Part shown: positions 1-5,572 of the stretch, piece after piece
How positions within the stretch are numbered: position 1 is the stretch's first letter
Layout of the letters: every line of letters starts with the position of its first letter
Source: Pseudomonadota bacterium
GTDB taxonomy: Bacteria > Pseudomonadota > Gammaproteobacteria > Burkholderiales > Burkholderiaceae_B
DNA: 9,387 bases
NCBI GenBank assembly: GCA_023432075.1
Contig: JAEYVD010000043.1
Coordinates: forward strand, 1-9,387
Reading direction: 5' to 3'
The notes under the pieces: model-generated
Seen by the model: the letters and a program-made list of their open reading frames with translations, nothing else
Databases searched by the model: none
What the model was told of the DNA's origin: nothing
Translations under genes and position numbers: made by a program

Positions 1-603
1 GTCCATGCCCGTGGCGGCGGTAATCTTGGGCGGCAGACCCACGGTGAGTTCAGCGTCCAGAATCACGATGGAAGGCAGCATGCGGGCGTGAAAGATGATG
101 CGTTTTACCTGCGCGGCCTCGTCGGTGATGACGGATGCGCGCCCGGCTTCGGAGCCGGTGCCTGCGGTGGTGGGTACGGCCACGACGGGCGCCATGCCGG
201 CGGCATTGACGCGCAGGTAGTTGTCGCCGATGTCTTCGAAGTCCCACAGCGGCCGGCTCTGCCCCGCCATCAATGCGATGGCCTTCGCTGCATCAAGCGC
301 AGAACCGCCGCCGAATGCAATGACACCGTCATGACGACCGCGCTTGAACGCCGCGACACCGTCGTCGACGTTGCGCACGGTTGGATTGCCCTTAATGTCG
401 TGAAAGACCGCGCAATCGACGCCATCATCGTGGCACATGCCCACGGCATCGCGGACCATGGGCAACGCGGCCAGTCCGGGATCGGTCACGAGCAAAGGCC
501 GGGACATGCCCAGCTCACGGCAGCACGCGGGCAGTTCCTTGATGCGTCCGGGACCCACCTTGATGGCGGTGGGATAGTTCCAGTTGACGTGGGGGACGGT
601 CAT
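1..603 (-). CDS. Iron-containing alcohol dehydrogenase, N-terminal part (cut by window edge)
   Basis: Oxidoreductase of the Fe-dependent (group III) alcohol dehydrogenase family, which interconverts an alcohol and an aldehyde or ketone using NAD(P). The 201 codons present begin MTVPHVNWNYPTAIKVGPGR and run open off the left edge. Visible are the family's dinucleotide-binding loop FGGGSALDAAKAIAL (about residues 97-111), the DPGL segment near residue 42 and the PTTAGTGSEAG motif near residue 144. The metal-binding Asp and His ligands should lie in the missing C-terminal half, so catalytic competence cannot be judged. The start at 603 is supported by AGGAA seven bases upstream. It follows the aldehyde dehydrogenase gene by 25 bp and is probably its co-transcribed partner. 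Family members include FucO-like, 1,3-propanediol, 4-hydroxybutyrate dehydrogenases and maleylacetate reductases. The substrate cannot be assigned. Confidence 0.9.
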   Translation of the reverse strand, partial: MTVPHVNWNYPTAIKVGPGRIKELPACCRELGMSRPLLVTDPGLAALPMVRDAVGMCHDDGVDCAVFHDIKGNPTVRNVDDGVAAFKRGRHDGVIAFGGGSALDAAKAIALMAGQSRPLWDFEDIGDNYLRVNAAGMAPVVAVPTTAGTGSEAGRASVITDEAAQVKRIIFHARMLPSIVILDAELTVGLPPKITAATGMD

Positions 604-628
604 GATTCGGTTCCTGGTGATGCCGCGT

Positions 629-2038
629 TCAGAGGCTGCGCAAATGAAATGATTTGGCCTGGGTGAGCGGTTCGTAGCCGAGCTTGGACAAGGACACGCC
701 GCGGCCCGACTCCTTGACGCCCGTCCACGCGAGCGCCGGGTCGAGGTAGTCGCATCGGTTCATGAAGAACGTGCCCGCGCGCACCTGCCCGCCGATGCGC
801 AATGCGGCCGCTTCGTCCTGCGTGAAGACGGCAGCCGTCAATCCGTACGGACTGTCGTTCATCAGCGCGATGGCCTGTTCGTCGCTGTCGACCGGCATGA
901 TGCCGGCAACCGGACCGAAACACTCCTCGCTCATGATGCGCATGCGGTGGTCGACCTGCGTGAGCAACGCGGGCGCGACATAACACGAGCTTTCACTCGC
1001 ATTAGGTGAGCTTTCACTCGCTTTCTTGAAATGCGAGTTATCGATCACGTTTACGGCGCCGGCGCCGACGGCTTGCGCGACCACTTCCCGGATCTCGGCC
1101 GCCGCGCGGGCGCGCACGACAGGGCCAAGCGTCGTGCCCGGCTGCAACGGATTGCCCAGCACATAACGCTGCGTCAGGGCGACGGCGCGCTCGACGAACG
1201 CGTCGTGCACGCCACGCGCCACGTAAATGCGCTGAATGCCGCAACAGGACTGGCCGGCGTTGAAGAAGGCGCCATCGACGAGCGTCTCTGCCGCGGCGTC
1301 CAGGTTGGCGTCCTCACGCACGTAGGCTGGGTCGTTGCCGCCCAGTTCCAGTCCGACGCCGATAAAGCGACCCGCCGCGCTTTCCTCGACGATGCGCCCT
1401 CCCCGGACCGAGCCCGTGAAGGACACATAGCCGATCTCCGGCGCGCGGATCAGCCGTTGCGTGATGTCGTGGCTGGCGTGCAGGTATTGAAAGACGCCTC
1501 TTGGCGCCCCCGCGTCTCGGAATGCGCGATCGATGAGCTCGGCGCACAGCGGGGTCTGGTCGGAATGCTTGAGAATGACGGTGTTGCCCGCCATCAGTGC
1601 GGGCACGATGCTGTTCACCGCGGTCAGCAGCGGATAGTTCCACGGTGCGATGGTGAGCACCACGCCGATGGGCTCGCGGCTGATGAAGCGCGTAAAGCCT
1701 GGCTGCGCGGGAACGGCAATGGGCGCGAGGGCATCGTCGGCGATGGCGATCATGTGGCGCGCGCGGGCGGCGAAGCCATCGACTTCGCCGGGTGCGTCGC
1801 GTAGCGGACGGCCCATCTGAATGGTGATCGCGCGCGCAATTTCATCCTTGGCCGCCACGACGTGGTCCACGGCAGCAGCCACGATGCGCCCACGCGCCTC
1901 GATGCCGAGCGCATGCCAAGCCGGCTGAGCGCCCCGCGCGTTCGCCAGCGCCTGTGAGATCTGCGCTTCGCTGGCATAGGCGCGGCGTACGACCTGGCGT
2001 CCGTCGATGGGACTGATGGTGATGAGTTCCTGGGTCAT
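629..2038 (-). CDS. NAD(P)-dependent aldehyde dehydrogenase, with unusual repeat-derived loop
   Basis: ALDH-superfamily enzyme of 469 residues that oxidises an aldehyde to the acid. Family landmarks are present: PWNYPL (oxyanion Asn134), Lys157 in VILKHSD, FTGS at 207-210, the general base Glu231 in LELGG, the catalytic Cys265 in GQSCCG, and EECFGP at 371-376, whose Glu372 binds the nicotinamide ribose. Length is close to the family norm (about 480). The reading frame is open upstream to 2476, but that part overlaps the glutamine synthetase gene. ATG 2038 is preferred because AGGG lies five bases ahead and the N-terminus (SPIDGRQV) matches where ALDHs begin. It starts 26 bp after the ligase gene. 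Residues about 338-351 form a Ser/Lys-rich loop encoded by a short direct repeat, unlike the usual short linker here. Succinate-semialdehyde, gamma-glutamyl-aminoaldehyde or other aldehydes are all possible substrates. Confidence 0.94.
   Translation of the reverse strand: MTQELITISPIDGRQVVRRAYASEAQISQALANARGAQPAWHALGIEARGRIVAAAVDHVVAAKDEIARAITIQMGRPLRDAPGEVDGFAARARHMIAIADDALAPIAVPAQPGFTRFISREPIGVVLTIAPWNYPLLTAVNSIVPALMAGNTVILKHSDQTPLCAELIDRAFRDAGAPRGVFQYLHASHDITQRLIRAPEIGYVSFTGSVRGGRIVEESAAGRFIGVGLELGGNDPAYVREDANLDAAAETLVDGAFFNAGQSCCGIQRIYVARGVHDAFVERAVALTQRYVLGNPLQPGTTLGPVVRARAAAEIREVVAQAVGAGAVNVIDNSHFKKASESSPNASESSCYVAPALLTQVDHRMRIMSEECFGPVAGIMPVDSDEQAIALMNDSPYGLTAAVFTQDEAAALRIGGQVRAGTFFMNRCDYLDPALAWTGVKESGRGVSLSKLGYEPLTQAKSFHLRSL
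987..1038. repeat. Short direct and inverted repeats inside the ALDH gene
   Basis: A 14 bp sequence, GAGCTTTCACTCGC, occurs at 987-1000 and exactly again at 1008-1021, a 21 bp (seven-codon) period. A 9 bp inverted repeat overlaps it: ACTCGCATT at 995-1003 and AATGCGAGT at 1030-1038. The stretch is visibly richer in A/T than the flanking gene. Read on the minus strand it encodes ASESSPN followed by ASESSC, so the reading frame is kept. The copies are exact at DNA level, which points to recent duplication or insertion of a small element. Confidence 0.85.
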
Positions 2039-2064
2039 GGCTACCCTGATGGCAATGGACGGGT

Positions 2065-3450
2065 TCAGATGATTTCGAAGTAGCGCGCGAGCTCCCAGTC
2101 GGTCACGTGGCGCCGGAACTGCCGCTCTTCCCATTCGCGCGTCGCGGCGTAATGCTCGACAAATGCGTCGCCGAACAGCACGCGCGCGGCGTCGGAGCCG
2201 CGAAGACGCTGCGCGGCTTCCCACAAGGTCGTGGGCAGATGCAGATGCGAGGGAAACGCCTGCGTATAGGCATTGCCTTGCACCATGGGCTCGGGCGACA
2301 GGCCCTGCTCGATGCCGTACAACCCTGAGCCTAGCGCCGCGGCCAGCGCCAGATAGGGATTGGCGTCTGCCGATCCGATGCGCACCTCGACACGCTGCGA
2401 TTTGTCGCTGCCCGGGATGAGGCGCAATGCCGTCGTCCTGTTCTCCATGCCCCAGGTGGCGTCCAGTGGAGCCCAATAGCCGGGCACAAGGCGCGAATAG
2501 CTGTTGATGGTCTGCGCGTACAAGGCCATGAACTCGGGCAGATACCGCTGCACGCCCGCCATGAAGGCGGCCTGCAGGCTGCTGACGCCGTGCGGCTGCG
2601 ACGCATCGTAGAAGGCCGAATGCCCCGTCTGCCGGTGACGCAGCGACAGGTGGATGTGGCCGCTTTGACCCGGGTGGTCATGTGACCATTTCGCCATGAA
2701 GGTGGCCATCAGACCGTTCTGCTGCGCGAGCGCCTTGGCGAAGGTCTTGAACAAAAACGCCTTGTCGCCTGCTGCCGCTGCATGGTCGACAGCAAGCGCG
2801 GCTTCCAGCACACCGGGCCCCGTCTCGGTATGCAGGCCTTCGATGGGCATGTCCATGCGCTCGCACATGTCGAGCAGCTTGCGATAGAAGTCGCCTTCGA
2901 CCGTGCTGCGCAGAACCGAATACCCAAAATTGCCGGGCGTCCAATTCTCCATGTTGCGGTAGTGCTTGGCGCGCACGGAGTGCGGCGTCTCGCGAAACAT
3001 GAAGAATTCGTACTCCAGCGCGGCATGGGCATCGAATCCCATGTCCGCCGCGCGATCGATCACGCGATGCAGCAGGCGGCGCGGACAGATGGCGGCGGCA
3101 TCGCCCTCAAATTCCGCCAGGAACAGCAGCATGTCTTCGCCGCCGGGACCTTGCTCCAGCGTGAGCCGGCGCGCGCTTTGCGGCACGATGCGCATTTTTG
3201 CGTCCGGGTATGCGGTGTGCCAGCCGGTGTATCGGGTGTTGTCGTAGAGCTGATCGTCCAGGTCCCACCCCAGCACCACATCGCAGAACGCGAGCCCGGA
3301 ACGCAGCGCCCCCAGGAATTTGTCGCGCCTCAGGTACTTGCCCAGCATGACGCCGTCTACATCGGACAGTCCGATCTTGATGTGCGAGAGCGGGCTGGCC
3401 TGCACCAGCCGCTCTGCGTCTTCCACCGATGCTACCCCTAGTGCGTGCAT
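2065..3450 (-). CDS. Glutamine synthetase family protein (probable gamma-glutamyl-amine ligase)
   Basis: ATP-dependent ligase of 461 residues from the glutamine synthetase superfamily, joining glutamate's gamma-carboxyl to ammonia or an amine in the cytosol. Conserved features in order: metal ligands Glu146/Glu148 (ALEYEFF), Glu209/Glu216 (HTETGPGVLEAAL), His265/His267 (GQSGHIHLSL), Arg320 in NSYSRLVPGYWAP, Arg338/Arg343 (NRTTALRLI), Glu355/Arg357 (RVEVRIGSADANPYL). The regulatory adenylylation loop of housekeeping GlnA (NLYDLPPEE-like) is not seen. The divergent NRTTALRL and AATREWEERQF segments suggest a PuuA/GlnA-like paralogue, not the ammonia-assimilating enzyme. ATG 3450 has AAGGTG seven bases ahead. 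It lies between a phosphatase gene (57 bp) and an aldehyde dehydrogenase gene (26 bp), a context resembling gamma-glutamylated putrescine or ethanolamine pathways. The real amine is unknown. Confidence 0.93.
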   Translation of the reverse strand: MHALGVASVEDAERLVQASPLSHIKIGLSDVDGVMLGKYLRRDKFLGALRSGLAFCDVVLGWDLDDQLYDNTRYTGWHTAYPDAKMRIVPQSARRLTLEQGPGGEDMLLFLAEFEGDAAAICPRRLLHRVIDRAADMGFDAHAALEYEFFMFRETPHSVRAKHYRNMENWTPGNFGYSVLRSTVEGDFYRKLLDMCERMDMPIEGLHTETGPGVLEAALAVDHAAAAGDKAFLFKTFAKALAQQNGLMATFMAKWSHDHPGQSGHIHLSLRHRQTGHSAFYDASQPHGVSSLQAAFMAGVQRYLPEFMALYAQTINSYSRLVPGYWAPLDATWGMENRTTALRLIPGSDKSQRVEVRIGSADANPYLALAAALGSGLYGIEQGLSPEPMVQGNAYTQAFPSHLHLPTTLWEAAQRLRGSDAARVLFGDAFVEHYAATREWEERQFRRHVTDWELARYFEII

Positions 3451-3507
3451 GCTTGTTCACCTTATGGCTGAAGCGTTGCGTGGAACTGCGGGCGGGCGGC
3501 GCGCCGG

Positions 3508-4314
3508 TCAGGCCATGGCCGCCCCCAGCACCTGCATCGCCTGGCGATTCAGCGCAGGCGTGGCGGCCGCGATCACGCGGCCCTGCGAGGCGAGGCCGAG
3601 CGGCTGCCCCGACCAATCCGTCATGACGCCGCCCGCGCCTTCGATCACGGGCGCGAGAGCAAGATAATCGTAGGGTTGCAGCCCGGCCTCAACGACGAGG
3701 TCGACATGACCGCTGGCGAGAAGCCCATAGCTGTAGCAGTCGCCGCCAAAGCGGCGCATGCGTGTCCTGGCGGCCAATTGGTCGAAGGCGGCCAGCTCGG
3801 CGCCCGTGAAGATGTCGGGCGCGGTGGCATACAGGATGGCGCTGTCGAGGTCGGTGCATGCGCGCGTCGCGCACGGCTCGCCGTTCAATCGGGACGGCGC
3901 GTCCGCCACGCCGATCCAGCGTTCGTCGAGCATGGGAATGTCGATCAGCCCCAACACCGGCCTGCCGCGATGCAGCAGCGCGAGCAACGTGCCCCACAGC
4001 GGATTGCCCGAGATGAAGGCGCGGGTGCCGTCGATGGGGTCGAGTGACCACACGAATTCGGAATCGGCATGAGAGGCGCCGAATTCTTCGCCGAATATGC
4101 CGTGGCTGGGATAATGCGCGGCGATGGCCTCGCGCAGCGCCGCCTCGACCTGCCTGTCCGCCTGCGTGACGGGACTGTCATCGGCCTTGGTGTCGACCTT
4201 CAGTGGATGCCGGAACCACTTGCGCGACAAGGGCCGCGCGCGGTCTGCCAGCGACTGCGCGAACGCGGCGTACGCCGCGAGCTGCGCCGCGGACAAAGCC
4301 GAGGAAGTCTGCAT
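3508..4314 (-). CDS. Inositol-monophosphatase-family phosphatase, HisN-like
   Basis: Mg-dependent, Li-sensitive-type phosphatase family protein of 268 residues that hydrolyses a phosphate monoester. Metal-site motifs are complete: DDSPVTQAD (45-53), GEEFG (75-79, Glu76/Glu77), LDPIDGTRAF (91-100, Asp92/Asp95) and YDYLALAPVIEGAGG (215-229, Asp216). The PYDYLA form of the last motif, in place of the WDxAA of classic SuhB/IMPases, matches the HisN-type histidinol-phosphate phosphatase subgroup. No histidine biosynthesis genes are nearby. The first gene of its operon, it is preceded by a candidate promoter and operator and by GGGAGG six bases before ATG 4314. Histidinol phosphate is itself an amino-alcohol phosphate, so a role on another amino-alcohol phosphate, feeding the downstream ligase and dehydrogenases, is plausible. 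This is inference. Alternative: a moonlighting histidinol phosphatase. Confidence 0.9.
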   Translation of the reverse strand: MQTSSALSAAQLAAYAAFAQSLADRARPLSRKWFRHPLKVDTKADDSPVTQADRQVEAALREAIAAHYPSHGIFGEEFGASHADSEFVWSLDPIDGTRAFISGNPLWGTLLALLHRGRPVLGLIDIPMLDERWIGVADAPSRLNGEPCATRACTDLDSAILYATAPDIFTGAELAAFDQLAARTRMRRFGGDCYSYGLLASGHVDLVVEAGLQPYDYLALAPVIEGAGGVMTDWSGQPLGLASQGRVIAAATPALNRQAMQVLGAAMA

Positions 4315-4357
4315 CGATGCCCTCCCAGAGGGGCGCGCGGAGGATCAGTGCGCCGAC

Positions 4358-4381
4358 GAAACGCCTGCATGCAGGCGTTTC
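4358..4381. promoter_or_regulatory. Perfect 24 bp palindrome, candidate operator
   Basis: The half-site GAAACGCCTGCA is followed at once by its exact reverse complement, centred between 4369 and 4370. On the minus strand it spans roughly -5 to +19 of the predicted start site of the phosphatase-ligase-dehydrogenase operon, where a repressor would block transcription. A terminator for the upstream receptor gene is the alternative, but only three T follow the stem and no U-tract is present. No regulator gene for it is in the window. Confidence 0.6.
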
Positions 4382-4382
4382 C

Positions 4383-4411
4383 AGTCTAGACACCTTGCCC
4401 CGCGTTGGCAA
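4383..4411 (-). promoter_or_regulatory. Candidate sigma70 promoter of the phosphatase/ligase/dehydrogenase operon
   Basis: On the minus strand TTGCCA (4411-4406, five of six to TTGACA) and TAGACT (4388-4383, four of six to TATAAT) are separated by exactly 17 bases. The start site would fall near 4376, about 60 bases before the phosphatase ATG. It sits in the short gap after the receptor gene's stop codon. Found by eye only. Confidence 0.5.
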
Positions 4412-4420
4412 ACATGCCGT

Positions 4421-5422
4421 TCAGTCGAGCGACACCCCCGCGGTCTTCACCATGTCGGCCCAATACGTGGTGTCCTGCTGCAGCCGGCTCTTGAAGGCCG
4501 CCGGTGCGCTGCCCACGGGTTGGCTGCCGCCGCTGTTGATCTTGGCGATCACGGCAGGCGACTTCATGGCCTGATCGACGGCCTGCGCCAGATACGCGAT
4601 GCGCTCGGGCGGCGTTCCCGCGGGCGCGAACAAGCCATACCAGTCGTCTGCGGTAATGCCTTCAAGACCGGCCTGCTTCAACGTGGGCGCGCGCTTGAAG
4701 ATGCCCACGCCATCGCCGTGGCTCATCGCGAGAATCTGCAGTTTTCCCGCTGCTACCATGGGTTCGGCGGAAGCCGGCGACGTGATCAGCATGTCGACCG
4801 TGCCGCCCAGCAGGTCCGTGACCGCCGGTGCGGCGCCGCGGTACGGCACATGCACCAGCTTGACGTTGGCTTTCTGCGAGACCAGCGCGCCCATCAGATG
4901 GCTCATCGTGCCGTTGCCCGGCGTCGCATAGGTGATGACCCCAGGTTGCTTGCGCGCGGCAGCAAGATAATCGTCCAGCGTCTTGTACGGGCCATCCGCG
5001 CGCGCCACGAGCACCAGCGGCGCCGAGGTGATCTGCGAAATCGGCACAAAGTCCTTCAGCGGGTCGAAACCCACGTTCTTGTACAGGCGCGGATTGACGG
5101 CCATGACGCTGGTCTGCGACATCACGAGCGTATAGCCGTCAGGCTTGGCGCGGGACACCTGCGCCGTGCCGACATTACCGCCCGCCCCCGAGCGGTTTTC
5201 GACGACCACGCTTTGACCCGTGATGGCGCCCAGCTCCTGCGCGATCAGGCGTGCAACGCCGTCGTTGCCGCCGCCCGGCGGGAACGGCGAGACCACGGTA
5301 ATGGCCTGCTTCGGATAGTCCGCCAGCGGCGCCGGCGTCTGGGCATGCGCGGCGATTCCCCACGTGAGGGCTGCCGCCGCCACCGCGGCCGTCTTGCAAA
5401 CGTGCAATGCGTGTTGCTTCAT
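4421..5422 (-). CDS. Bug/TctC-type periplasmic solute-binding protein
   Basis: Periplasmic receptor of the Bug (Bordetella uptake gene)/TctC family, 333 residues, which usually binds carboxylates or other small metabolites, for tripartite tricarboxylate transport or signalling. The N-terminus MKQHALHVCK plus the hydrophobic stretch TAAVAAAALTWGIAAHA is a signal peptide, with likely cleavage after AHA (residue 27). Then come the family landmarks YPKQAITVVSPFPPGGGNDGVAR, ENRSGAGGNVG (75-85), KPDGYTL (93-99), YATPGNGTMSHL (165-176), HVPYRGAAPAVTDLLGG (191-207) and FAPAGTPPERI (265-275). The frame extends to 5497, but AAGGGG eight bases before ATG 5422 and the signal peptide fix the start there. 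No TctA/TctB membrane genes adjoin it, so it is an orphan receptor as commonly seen in this family. The ligand cannot be read from sequence. It could supply the downstream operon or be unrelated. Confidence 0.94.
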   Translation of the reverse strand: MKQHALHVCKTAAVAAAALTWGIAAHAQTPAPLADYPKQAITVVSPFPPGGGNDGVARLIAQELGAITGQSVVVENRSGAGGNVGTAQVSRAKPDGYTLVMSQTSVMAVNPRLYKNVGFDPLKDFVPISQITSAPLVLVARADGPYKTLDDYLAAARKQPGVITYATPGNGTMSHLMGALVSQKANVKLVHVPYRGAAPAVTDLLGGTVDMLITSPASAEPMVAAGKLQILAMSHGDGVGIFKRAPTLKQAGLEGITADDWYGLFAPAGTPPERIAYLAQAVDQAMKSPAVIAKINSGGSQPVGSAPAAFKSRLQQDTTYWADMVKTAGVSLD

Positions 5423-5473
5423 CTGGATTTCCCCTTGAGATGGCGGCCGGATACTCGGCCGTCCTTTGCATTC

Positions 5474-5490
5474 CGGTTCGCCATGAACCG
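5474..5490. repeat. Inverted repeat upstream of the receptor gene
   Basis: CGGTTC and GAACCG flank a five-base centre (GCCAT), 52 bp ahead of the receptor gene start. It could be an operator half-site pair. No convincing -35/-10 pair was found next to it, so the role is open. Confidence 0.35.
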
Positions 5491-5496
5491 TCCGCA

Positions 5497-5520
5497 CCCC
5501 GGCGGCAACTGCCGCCGGGG
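5497..5520 (-). terminator. GC-rich hairpin between rhodanese and receptor genes
   Basis: A perfect 10 bp stem (CCCCGGCGGC / GCCGCCGGGG) closes a four-base loop. It lies about 50 bp past the rhodanese stop codon and 74 bp before the receptor ATG. No T-run follows in either direction, so it is not a textbook intrinsic terminator. Transcript-end stabiliser, attenuator or Rho-associated end are alternatives. Confidence 0.45.
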
Positions 5521-5546
5521 CGTACTGATCTGGTTTAAGCGGGGGG

Positions 5547-5566
5547 CGCCGCGCACGCGCGCGGCG
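5547..5566 (-). terminator. GC-rich hairpin just after the rhodanese stop codon
   Basis: An 8 bp perfect stem (CGCCGCGC / GCGCGGCG) with a four-base loop begins six bases past the stop codon. On the minus strand it is followed by a run of C, not T. With the hairpin at 5497-5520 it probably marks the end of the sulfur operon, though readthrough into the receptor gene cannot be excluded. Confidence 0.4.
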
Positions 5567-5572
5567 GCGGCG

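Noticed and set aside
88..666. Plus-strand open frame of 192 codons
   Set aside because: It is opposite the iron-containing alcohol dehydrogenase gene, whose motifs are clear on minus.
2039..2476. N-terminal extension of the aldehyde dehydrogenase frame
   Set aside because: The extra 146 codons overlap the C-terminal part of the glutamine synthetase-family gene in another frame and match no ALDH sequence. A good start with ribosome site exists at 2038.
2065..3450. Housekeeping glutamine synthetase glnA
   Set aside because: The adenylylation loop is not seen, several active-site segments diverge and no nitrogen-regulation genes adjoin it.
3508..4314. Assignment as a true histidine-biosynthesis hisN
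   Set aside because: The motif style fits HisN, but no his genes are nearby and the operon partners point to another pathway, so no symbol is given.
4358..4381. Palindrome as a simple intrinsic terminator
   Set aside because: Only three T follow the stem on either strand, and it sits exactly at the predicted start site of a plausible promoter, so operator is preferred, although termination is not excluded.
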